5,954 nt of DNA from the NCBI GenBank assembly GCA_900768425.1, contig CAAGCR010000025.1:1-5954 (forward strand), read 5' to 3'. The first letter of the stretch is position 1. Each line of letters opens with the position of its first letter. The notes under the pieces were generated by a model. It had not been told where the DNA came from and did not search any database. It saw only the letters and a list, made by a program, of their open reading frames with translations. This DNA is from Clostridia bacterium. Its GTDB lineage: Bacteria > Bacillota > Clostridia > Christensenellales > UBA1242. The position numbers were made by a program, and so were the translations under genes. Shown one piece after another: positions 1-5,620 of this stretch.

Positions 1-86
1 AAAAATATGGTTTTAAAATCAAAATCGTAATTACAAAAATATTCAAAAGGGGGAACAAATATTACAAAATTCGTTAAATAGAAAAA

Positions 87-115
87 TAGACATTATTTTT
101 AAAAAGTGATAAAAT
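87..115 (+). promoter_or_regulatory. Extended -10 promoter of groES-groEL
   Basis: A -35 like TAGACA (87-92) is followed after 17 bp by TAAAAT (110-115). A TG pair at 107-108 sits one base before the -10, giving the extended -10 form TGaTAAAAT. Transcription would begin near 122, almost on the SD, so the groES leader would be only about 12 nt. No CIRCE repeat (TTAGCACTC-N9-GAGTGCTAA) and no CtsR-type GGTCAAA repeat is visible in 1-133. Promoter position is inferred from sequence match only. Confidence 0.6.
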
Positions 116-121
116 TAAACC

Positions 122-128
122 AAAGGAG
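122..128 (+). promoter_or_regulatory. Ribosome binding site of groES
   Basis: AAAGGAG lies 5 nt before the ATG at 134. It is a near-consensus SD and fixes the groES start. If the upstream promoter is used as predicted, the SD is at the extreme 5' end of the mRNA. Confidence 0.8.
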
Positions 129-133
129 AAAAA

Positions 134-436
134 ATGAATATAAAACCTTTATTTGACAGAGTAGTATTAAAAATTGAAAAAGAACAAACAACAAACGTAT
201 GCGGAATTTTTTTGCCGGATATGAGCAAAGAAAAATCTCAAATCGCACAAGTAGTTGCCGTAGGTAATGGCGGAAACATAGACGGCAAAGAAACAAAAAT
301 GGAAGTTAAAGTTGGAGATAGAGTGTTATTCTCTAAATTTGCAGGTACAGAGTTTAAGTATAACAACGAAGACTTGCTAATAATCAAACAAACCGACATT
401 TTAGCAGTAATTGAAAAGGAGAACAGCAATGGCTAA
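134..436 (+). CDS. groES: Co-chaperonin GroES (Hsp10)
   Basis: GroES forms the seven-subunit lid that caps the GroEL folding chamber in the cytoplasm. The 100-residue product has the usual family length. The N-terminal strand PLFDRVVLK (residues 5-13) is typical of the family. The mobile loop (about 16-34) contains CGIFLPD, where the Ile-Phe-Leu triplet matches the hydrophobic residues that contact GroEL apical domains. VGDRVLFSKFAGTEF (60-74) and the closing DILAVIE (88-94) are also typical. One small difference is Cys23 where a Gly-Gly-Ile sequence is common. The start is set by AAAGGAG 5 nt upstream. The last 8 bp overlap groEL, implying co-transcription and translational coupling. Confidence 0.96.
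   Translation: MNIKPLFDRVVLKIEKEQTTNVCGIFLPDMSKEKSQIAQVVAVGNGGNIDGKETKMEVKVGDRVLFSKFAGTEFKYNNEDLLIIKQTDILAVIEKENSNG
416..421 (+). promoter_or_regulatory. Ribosome binding site deciding the groEL start
   Basis: AAGGAG inside the 3' end of groES lies 7 nt before the ATG at 429. The reading frame is open further upstream to a TTG at 411, but that start would include the SD itself and adds residues not found in GroEL. The protein therefore starts MAKQLKYG at 429. Confidence 0.85.
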
Positions 437-2054
437 ACAATTAAAGTATGGCAGAGAAGCAAGAGAAGCTCTATTAAATGGTGTAAACAAACTTGTAGAT
501 GCAGTTAAAATAACATTAGGGCCAAAAGGCAGAAATGTACTTTTATCTCAAAAATTTACATCTCCGCTTATAACCAACGATGGTGTTACCATAGCAAAAG
601 AAATTGAACTTAGTGACCCATTTGAAAATATGGGGGCACAATTAATAAAAGAAGTTAGCATCAAAACAAACGATGTCGCAGGTGATGGCACAACAACAGC
701 CAGTGTGCTTGCAAAAGTAATTGTCAGCGAAGGCATAAAACTTTTTGATGAAGGTGCAAATCCAATAATGCTAAAAAAGGGGATAGATTTTGCAGTAAAC
801 AAAATTTGCGATAATTTGCTTGCAAACTCAACGCAAGTGTCAAGCAGTAAAGAAATAGCCCAAGTGGCAAGTATATCGGCAGGCGATGAAAAAATAGGCG
901 AATTAATCTCATCAGCAATGGATAAAGTCGGCAAAGATGGTATAATAACACTAGAAGAAGGCAAATCTATGCAAACCGAATTAACAGTGGTAGAAGGTTT
1001 GCAGTTTGATCGTGGCTATTTGTCAGCGTATATGTGCACAAATCAAGAAAAAATGATTGCCGAATTAGATAATCCATACATCTTAATAACAGATAAAAAA
1101 ATATCATCATTGCAAGAGATTTTGCCAATATTAGAACAAATTGTTAAAACTGGTGATAAATTATTAATAATAGCCGATGATGTAGAAGGCGAAGCCCTAG
1201 CAACATTAGTGCTTAATAAAATTCGTGGCACATTTACTTGTGTTGCAGTCAAAGCCCCAAGTTTTGGTGATAAACGCAAAGCAATGTTAGAAGACATAGC
1301 TATTTTAACAGGCGGAACATACATCAATGAAGAAATGGGTGCAAATCTTAACACAGTAACCTTAGATATGTTAGGTAGAGCGAAAACAGTAAAAGTTGAT
1401 AAAGAAAACACAACCATAGTAGAAGGTTTTGGTACTAAAGAAGCTCTTTTATCACGCATAAATTCAATCAAAGAGCAAATTGCAACAGAAAATAGCGATT
1501 ACGAAAAAGAAAAATTAACCGAACGCCTAGCAAAACTCTCTGGCGGAGTTGCAGTAATAAAAGTTGGCGCTCCAACCGAAGTAGAACTAAAAGAAAAGAA
1601 ACTAAGAATAGAAGATGCTCTATCCGCAACAAAAGCGGCCAGTAGCGAAGGCATTGTTGCCGGTGGTGGCATAGCCATTTTAAAAGCGGGAAAATCAAAA
1701 GATATACAAAACGCAATAAATGAATTAGATGGCGACCAAAAGAAAGGTGCATTAATCGTATTAAGAGCCATTGAAGAACCATTAAGACAAATTGCCAAAA
1801 ACAGCGGGGTAGATGACCAAGAAGTGCTAAATAATGTACTAAAAAACATAAACGAAGTAAACTATGGTTATGATGCCCTAAACGACCGCTATGTAAATAT
1901 GATGGAAGCAGGCATCATAGACCCAACAAAAGTAACTCGCTCAGCATTATGCAACGCGGGTAGTGTAGCCGGCACACTACTAACAACCGAATGTCTAGTA
2001 GCCGACCTACCAGAAAAAGAAGAACCCGAACAACCACAAATGCCAATGTACTAA
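429..2054 (+). CDS. groEL: Chaperonin GroEL (Hsp60)
   Basis: This is the 14-subunit ATP-driven folding chamber that works with GroES. The 541-residue product is full length. Family signatures are LGPKGRNV (30-37, nucleotide loop), NDGVTIAKEIEL (50-61), the ATP-site motif GDGTTT (85-90), ATP-hydrolysis Asp396 in RIEDALSATKAA, AGGGIAIL (411-418), and IIDPTKVTRSAL (496-507) near the C terminus. Apical-domain segments such as PSFGDKRKAML (277-287) are intact. The C-terminal tail ends EPEQPQMPMY and lacks the Gly-Gly-Met repeats seen in many GroELs. Two stop codons in tandem (2052-2057) close the gene. It overlaps groES by 8 bp, and transcription should end at the hairpin at 2157-2189. No sign of a degenerate or phage-type copy is seen. 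Confidence 0.97.
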   Translation: MAKQLKYGREAREALLNGVNKLVDAVKITLGPKGRNVLLSQKFTSPLITNDGVTIAKEIELSDPFENMGAQLIKEVSIKTNDVAGDGTTTASVLAKVIVSEGIKLFDEGANPIMLKKGIDFAVNKICDNLLANSTQVSSSKEIAQVASISAGDEKIGELISSAMDKVGKDGIITLEEGKSMQTELTVVEGLQFDRGYLSAYMCTNQEKMIAELDNPYILITDKKISSLQEILPILEQIVKTGDKLLIIADDVEGEALATLVLNKIRGTFTCVAVKAPSFGDKRKAMLEDIAILTGGTYINEEMGANLNTVTLDMLGRAKTVKVDKENTTIVEGFGTKEALLSRINSIKEQIATENSDYEKEKLTERLAKLSGGVAVIKVGAPTEVELKEKKLRIEDALSATKAASSEGIVAGGGIAILKAGKSKDIQNAINELDGDQKKGALIVLRAIEEPLRQIAKNSGVDDQEVLNNVLKNINEVNYGYDALNDRYVNMMEAGIIDPTKVTRSALCNAGSVAGTLLTTECLVADLPEKEEPEQPQMPMY

Positions 2055-2156
2055 TAAAGTGAACAAAACACAACCCAATCTTTTTCTTCATTGCAAAAAA
2101 ACAAATACTAAAATTAACCTAATCGCTAAAATCAACAAAACACATACAAAACAACC

Positions 2157-2189
2157 AAAAGACACCACAAATCATTGTAGTGTCTTTTT
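2157..2189 (+). terminator. Rho-independent terminator of groES-groEL
   Basis: AAAAGACAC (2157-2165) pairs with GTGTCTTTT (2180-2188). After one C/A mismatch, ACAA (2167-2170) pairs with TTGT (2175-2178), leaving a four-base ATCA loop. The stem runs into a T5 tract (2185-2189). The A-rich left flank means it could also act on transcripts from the opposite strand. Confidence 0.85.
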
Positions 2190-2346
2190 AGAACAAAATT
2201 TTTAAAAAATATATTCAAATTACATATATTTGTCATATTAAAAGGCAAATAATAGAACATATGTTTTGTAACAATAATGATTAAAATGAATTTTTTACAA
2301 AAATAATAAAAATTTGTCGATTTTTGTAAAAAATTGTCAAAATGTG
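2190..2346. other. Gene-free AT-rich interval with inverted repeat
   Basis: No credible coding sequence lies here; the stretch is almost all A and T. It contains a perfect 10-bp palindrome AACATATGTT (2256-2265), the long inverted repeat at 2289-2335, and TTGTC repeated on the plus strand at 2230-2234, 2314-2318 and 2335-2339. The last two copies are 21 bp apart, about two helical turns. These could be protein-binding sites for control of the promoter at 2347, but this is inference. Confidence 0.5.
2289..2335. repeat. 16-bp perfect AT-rich inverted repeat
   Basis: AATTTTTTACAAAAAT (2289-2304) is the exact reverse complement of ATTTTTGTAAAAAATT (2320-2335), separated by 15 bases. The right arm ends 11 bp before the -35 at 2347. 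It could be an operator, an A-tract UP-like element or a weak AT hairpin. The G/C content is one base pair per arm, so a stable RNA terminator is unlikely. Confidence 0.6.
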
Positions 2347-2374
2347 TTGACTAACATAGGAATTAGCATATATT
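2347..2374 (+). promoter_or_regulatory. Promoter of the HTH regulator gene
   Basis: TTGACT (2347-2352), one base from the TTGACA consensus, is followed after 16 bp by TATATT (2369-2374). Transcription should begin near 2381, giving a leader of about 155 nt that contains all three inverted repeats before the start codon at 2537. Confidence 0.6.
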
Positions 2375-2385
2375 CTAATACCATA

Positions 2386-2416
2386 ATCACTTTAAAAATA
2401 AGGGGTTTAAAGTGAT
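2386..2416 (+). repeat. Leader inverted repeat 1 (11-bp stem)
   Basis: ATCACTTTAAA (2386-2396) pairs perfectly with TTTAAAGTGAT (2406-2416) around the 9-base loop AATAAGGGG. The loop carries ATAAGGGG, which recurs exactly at the ribosome site of the downstream gene (2514-2521). In RNA it would be a hairpin at the very 5' end of the transcript; in DNA it could be an operator just downstream of the promoter. Confidence 0.75.
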
Positions 2417-2420
2417 ACAG

Positions 2421-2453
2421 TAATATGGCGGAAGTGTCATAATCGCCATATTA
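2421..2453 (+). repeat. Leader inverted repeat 2 (10-bp stem)
   Basis: TAATATGGCG (2421-2430) pairs perfectly with CGCCATATTA (2444-2453) around the 13-base loop GAAGTGTCATAAT. Its inner GGCG/CGCC core makes it the most stable of the three. No T tract follows, so it is not a typical terminator. Confidence 0.75.
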
Positions 2454-2464
2454 AATGCTAGTCA

Positions 2465-2495
2465 TAGTAAAGTAAATACCGGTTAAACTTTACTA
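2465..2495 (+). repeat. Leader inverted repeat 3 (9-bp stem)
   Basis: TAGTAAAGT (2465-2473) pairs perfectly with ACTTTACTA (2487-2495) around the 13-base loop AAATACCGGTTAA. The loop contains the self-complementary ACCGGT (2478-2483), which in RNA could allow loop-loop pairing. TAAAGT and ACTTTA are shared with repeat 1, so alternative pairing between repeats 1 and 3 is possible. Confidence 0.7.
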
Positions 2496-2497
2496 CA

Positions 2498-2525
2498 TTA
2501 TGTACAGCAAAACATAAGGGGAGGG
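2498..2525 (+). promoter_or_regulatory. Ribosome binding site with small flanking hairpin
   Basis: AAGGGGAGGG (2516-2525) contains a strong GGGGAGG SD about 12 nt before the ATG at 2537, which is on the long side. A possible 6-bp hairpin, TTATGT (2498-2503) with ACATAA (2512-2517), would abut the SD and pair its first AA. This is a possible fourth hairpin of the leader and could affect translation. Confidence 0.5.
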
Positions 2526-2536
2526 AAAGTATAATT

Positions 2537-3100
2537 ATGACAACAAAACAAAAAGTATGGGGGAAAGCGATTTTATCCTCATATAATTACTTACAAAGGA
2601 TGTGTGATTCAATAGATTTGTTAGTGGAACGCACAGCACTAAACTCATATTTTTCGGTGAGTTCAAATTTTAATGATACAACTATTGATACAGTATCAAG
2701 AAAAATAATAAATTTATCTAACAGAAAAATAGGATATATTAATCTAAAATTAATCATAGATAAGGCTTTAAGGAGCATTTCTAAAATCCAAGCAAAAATT
2801 ATAATTTTAAAGTATATTCATAAATATTCCATAGAAAAAACTAGCGAACTTTTAGGAATTTCCGTTCGTGCAGGGTATAGAAGGCTAGAAAGTGCATTAT
2901 CGGCATTTATGGCAACTTTAACTTGTATGGGTTATACAGCTGAAAAACTAGAGATAGAGTACTCAAGCGACCCATTTATAAGTTCTCTATTAAGACTTTT
3001 AGAGAAAAATTCTTACATAATAGAAGAAAAAGCAAAAGTTATTTCAAATGATAGTGTGTTTAATAAATATATATCAGACTTGCTTGTAAATGTGGTTTAA
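2537..3100 (+). CDS. Sigma-region-4-like HTH protein, phage regulator type
   Basis: The 187-residue protein has a predicted helix-turn-helix at about residues 82-122, in a segment reading LKYIHKYSIEKTSELLGISV followed by RAGYRRLESALSAF. This resembles sigma-70 region 4 and the HTH of ArpU/DUF1492-type phage late regulators: a compact helix, the SELLGIS turn, then a basic recognition helix with R111, R115 and R116. The N terminus (1-80) and C terminus (140-187) have no motif I recognise. No enzyme motif is seen. In phages such genes often sit just before the terminase genes; here terL lies about 930 bp downstream with an opposing gene between. Its own three-repeat leader suggests tight control, perhaps autoregulation. 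The stop overlaps that of the convergent gene by 4 bp. A terminase small subunit is an alternative but less likely, because the HTH is central and sigma-like. The family call is tentative. Confidence 0.6.
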   Translation: MTTKQKVWGKAILSSYNYLQRMCDSIDLLVERTALNSYFSVSSNFNDTTIDTVSRKIINLSNRKIGYINLKLIIDKALRSISKIQAKIIILKYIHKYSIEKTSELLGISVRAGYRRLESALSAFMATLTCMGYTAEKLEIEYSSDPFISSLLRLLEKNSYIIEEKAKVISNDSVFNKYISDLLVNVV

Positions 3101-3948
3101 AAGTCGTCATCCATTTCAAAATAGTCGGAATTTTTAAGCCTACGAATCTTTTTAGTGTTACGCTTTTTGTGTGAGCCCAAAGTAGACTCGCTAGAAGTTT
3201 GTTCAACAAGTTTAGTAGGCTTAAAAAGTAAATAAATAAACAACAAACAAGGCAAACTAATTGCAATTATAATAATGGTTGTTGCGGTTGAGGACAAACC
3301 TTTAAAAACATCTCCGTTTGTTGGAACAGTGTCATCTTCAAACTTAATCTCATCAATATATTCAACCATTTCGGTGTTTTCGTAAATTTGACCTAAATCA
3401 TCACATAACGGAGCATAAAGGTATCCAACATAGGTTACATTGCCAGAAAAATATTTGCAATAATACCAAACTTTACCTTTTTTACTTATTGCTTCTTCGC
3501 CAAAAGTTTGCCCATAATACATCAAATTGCAGTCTAAAAACGGAATGGAATATATAAGGTTCAAACTACCATTGTTATATGGTGAAGAACGCAAATTTGC
3601 ACCACTAGGCACAAAAACTCTAAAATTTATATTAATTAAAAATGGCGAAGCAGGCGTGTTTTTAACAGGTTTTACTTCGTTTTTTAATACATAGCCGTAT
3701 AAATCATTATATCTGGCATAATAAAAATCATCATTTGCATTTTTTAATAGTTCAACAAAATAAGTCGCGGGCAAAATAAACATTTTTTCATTAAGTCCGG
3801 AATTTGGAGTGCTATATAAATATACTTCTTGCCCTTTTGGAATTTGTGCATAATAGGTTTGTGATGCAAAAACATACCTGCATTTACAAGAAGAAAAGCA
3901 AGTTATAATTACAAAAGAAAAAATTAAAAAACTTTTAATAATTTTCAC
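3097..3948 (-). CDS. Secreted, membrane-anchored SH3-like domain protein
   Basis: The 283-residue protein starts with a signal-peptide-like segment (basic KIIK, then a hydrophobic stretch to about 18, possible cleavage after VFA at 28). FSSC (18-21) is a poor lipobox. Residues about 33-92 (YAQIPKGQEVYLYSTP to YGYVLKNEV) and about 108-180 (GANLRSSP, then WYYCKYF and YVGYLYAP) look like two bacterial SH3-type modules. A single membrane span follows at about 223-243, then a basic cytoplasmic tail (KKRNTKK, RRLK) ending in acidic EMDDDF. The likely topology is outside N-terminal domain and inside tail. SH3-type modules often bind cell-wall peptides or mediate surface contacts; the ligand here is unknown. 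The start is GTG at 3948-3946; no SD precedes it. The product may be a sensor or wall-contact protein. Confidence 0.72.
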   Translation of the reverse strand: MKIIKSFLIFSFVIITCFSSCKCRYVFASQTYYAQIPKGQEVYLYSTPNSGLNEKMFILPATYFVELLKNANDDFYYARYNDLYGYVLKNEVKPVKNTPASPFLININFRVFVPSGANLRSSPYNNGSLNLIYSIPFLDCNLMYYGQTFGEEAISKKGKVWYYCKYFSGNVTYVGYLYAPLCDDLGQIYENTEMVEYIDEIKFEDDTVPTNGDVFKGLSSTATTIIIIAISLPCLLFIYLLFKPTKLVEQTSSESTLGSHKKRNTKKIRRLKNSDYFEMDDDF

Positions 3949-4030
3949 AACAAAATTATAACAAAAACAAAAAAATATGTTTTATACAATTTTGATGAAA
4001 TAACACAAAAAAGAGGAAAAACTTACGAAA
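3949..4030. other. Divergent intergenic region before terL
   Basis: These 82 bp separate the start of the minus-strand SH3 gene from terL. The minus-strand -10 candidates lie here. For terL no convincing plus-strand promoter is seen: TATACA (3983-3988) has no good -35. The only SD-like sequence for terL is GAGG (4013-4016), 14 nt before the ATG, which is longer than usual and predicts modest translation. Confidence 0.4.
3955..3960 (-). promoter_or_regulatory. -10 element abutting the GTG start (possible leaderless mRNA)
   Basis: On the minus strand a perfect TATAAT (3960-3955) is followed by six bases, TTTGTT, and then the GTG start codon. Transcription at the usual distance of 7 nt would begin on the G of GTG at 3948. 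No good -35 is present; AAAACA at a 17-bp distance matches 3 of 6. A second possible -10, TATAAA (3986-3981), would give a 26-nt U-rich leader, also without an SD. Confidence 0.35.
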
Positions 4031-5461
4031 ATGAATAAACAAAACTTATTACAAGACATCAACGACATAAACTCGCTAAAAACGGGAAGTATGGTTAATA
4101 GCAAATTAAAAAAGTACAACACAGGCAAGGTTAAACATTTAAAACAACTTGCTTTTCATATGTGCAATAAAAAAAATAGATGGGTGTTTGGTGGTAATAG
4201 AAGTGGTAAAACAGAATGCGGAGCAGTTGAAACGGTTTGGCTTGCCCGCGGAATTCATCCTTATAGACAAAACAAAAAAAATGTGCAAATTTGGGTTGTA
4301 TCTCTTTCTACTCAGGTTCAAAGAGATGTCGCACAAGAAAAAGTTTTAAGTTATTTAAGCAAAAGTTGGATAAAAGAAATTGTTATGCTCTCAGGCAGAA
4401 AGGATAGCCCACAAAATGGTGTAATAGATTATATCACCATAAAAAATATATTCGGTGGCGAAAGCAAAATAGGATTTAAAAGTTGCGACCAGGGGCGTGA
4501 TAAGTTCCAAGGCACATCACTAGACTATGTGTGGTTTGATGAAGAACCGCCCGAAGATATCTATAAAGAATGCCGAATGCGTGTACTTGATAGATGTGGC
4601 GAAATATACGGCACAATGACTCCACTTAAAGGTTTAACTTGGGTGTATAACACAATTTATTTAAACGAAGGCAACGATGAGGAAGTTTGGTGCGAGTTTA
4701 TGGAATGGGCAGATAATCCATATTTAAGCCAAAGCGAAATAAAAAGCCTAACCGCCACTTTGTCACAAAGCGAACTAGAAGCCCGTAGATACGGCAAATT
4801 TATAAACAGTGGCGGGCAAGTATATAGCGAATTTGATGAAAGCGTAAATGTAATAGAACCATTTAATGTGCCACAAGAGTGGTATGATAACATATCCATT
4901 GACCCAGGACTAAATAACCCACTTTCAGCCCATTGGTATGCGGTAGATTATGATAACAACATCTATGCAATAGCCGAGCATTACGAAACAAATCAAACAG
5001 TGGAATATCACGCAAATAAAATAAAAGAAATTTGTAAAAGATTAAATTGGCATACCGCATCAAATGGTATGTACTCCGCATTAATAGATAGTGCCGCCAA
5101 CCAACGAACTTTATCGTCACCAAAAAATGTATGCGAACTTTTTTATGATAACGGCATTTTAGTCAATCCAAAAGTAAATAAAGATTTGTATTCAGGTATA
5201 AATAGAGTTAAATCATACTTAAAAAATTCAAATGGAGTGTCAAAACTTTTTATCTTTAAAAATTGTCCAAATATGATTCGCGAAATAAAAGGCTACTTTT
5301 GGGGCAATAACGATGCCCCCATCAAAAAAGATGACCATGCAATGGACGAACTTCGCTATTACATAATGAGTAGACCAGAAAATCAACCACCACAAAAACA
5401 AAAAACACTAGTCCAAAAAGATAAAGAAAGATTAATGCGAAAATTAAAATATAAGAATTAA
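4031..5461 (+). CDS. terL: Phage terminase large subunit (packaging ATPase-nuclease)
   Basis: TerL pumps phage DNA into proheads with an N-terminal ATPase and cuts it with a C-terminal RNase-H-like nuclease. The 476-residue protein is of normal length. It has Walker A GGNRSGKT (54-61), Walker B LDYVWFDEEP (164-173, with D170 and E171), and the coupling motif GTMTP (194-198). Nuclease acidic residues are D291 in SIDPG, D353 in LIDSA, and D435/D439 in KKDDHAMDELRYY. A basic C terminus (KDKERLMRKLKYKN) follows. The reading frame has no frameshift or stop, so both activities look intact. No small subunit lies immediately upstream, and the next gene downstream is not a portal gene. Codon use resembles groEL. 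It may be an orphan from a decayed prophage, part of a satellite element, or a domesticated gene; the product call is firm and the context is not. Confidence 0.93.
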   Translation: MNKQNLLQDINDINSLKTGSMVNSKLKKYNTGKVKHLKQLAFHMCNKKNRWVFGGNRSGKTECGAVETVWLARGIHPYRQNKKNVQIWVVSLSTQVQRDVAQEKVLSYLSKSWIKEIVMLSGRKDSPQNGVIDYITIKNIFGGESKIGFKSCDQGRDKFQGTSLDYVWFDEEPPEDIYKECRMRVLDRCGEIYGTMTPLKGLTWVYNTIYLNEGNDEEVWCEFMEWADNPYLSQSEIKSLTATLSQSELEARRYGKFINSGGQVYSEFDESVNVIEPFNVPQEWYDNISIDPGLNNPLSAHWYAVDYDNNIYAIAEHYETNQTVEYHANKIKEICKRLNWHTASNGMYSALIDSAANQRTLSSPKNVCELFYDNGILVNPKVNKDLYSGINRVKSYLKNSNGVSKLFIFKNCPNMIREIKGYFWGNNDAPIKKDDHAMDELRYYIMSRPENQPPQKQKTLVQKDKERLMRKLKYKN

Positions 5462-5475
5462 AACCATTAAAAACT

Positions 5476-5520
5476 AAAAATAGCGGTTAAATTTTGTACA
5501 AAATTCGACCGCCATTTTTT
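5476..5520 (+). terminator. Long hairpin terminator after terL
   Basis: A long inverted repeat centred between 5497 and 5498 pairs AAAAATAGCGGT (5476-5487) with ACCGCCATTTTT (5508-5519), with one A/C mismatch. Inside it, after a U-G wobble and a further A/C mismatch, AATTTTGT pairs with ACAAAATT. It ends in a T6 tract (5515-5520), as a Rho-independent terminator should. It begins 14 bp after the terL stop and insulates the downstream region. Confidence 0.85.
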
Positions 5521-5620
5521 AGGAACGTAAGAACAACACAAACGAAGTGAAGTGTTTTCTTCCAAAAATAACTTTCTTTCAACTTTTTCAAAACTTTTTT
5601 TAACAATTTGTAAAAATCGT
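5521..5620. other. Gene-free spacer with imperfect hairpin
   Basis: No coding sequence is supported here. An imperfect inverted repeat pairs AAGAA/AACAC (5529-5539, one bulged C at 5534) with GTGTT/TTCTT (5552-5561) around a 12-base loop containing CGAAGTGAA. The rest (5564-5620) is T- and A-rich with no motif I can name. Confidence 0.35.

Noticed and set aside
3..77. Open frame from the window edge encoding a short basic peptide ending at TAA 75-77
   Set aside because: Only 24 codons are visible, the content is AT-driven (Lys/Ile/Tyr rich), and no family motif is present. It could be the end of an upstream gene but cannot be supported.
411..428. Upstream TTG start for groEL adding MKRRTA
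   Set aside because: The added codons overlap the SD that serves ATG 429, and GroEL proteins begin at the MAK-type start.
1..2054. Idea that groES-groEL is phage-encoded because of the nearby terminase
   Set aside because: Both proteins are canonical and full length, they form a standard bacterial operon with their own promoter and terminator, and the neighbouring genes include signal-peptide proteins more typical of a host chromosome.
2386..2453. Terminators or an attenuator in the HTH gene leader
   Set aside because: None of the hairpins is followed by a T tract, so intrinsic termination is not supported.
2386..2495. CRISPR array or tandem direct repeats
   Set aside because: The three elements are inverted repeats with different stem sequences. 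No repeated unit of 23-37 bp with unique spacers exists.
2530..2535. TATAAT immediately before the HTH gene start
   Set aside because: It would start transcription inside the coding region, past the ATG at 2537, and it has no suitable -35. It is a chance match in the SD-to-ATG spacer.
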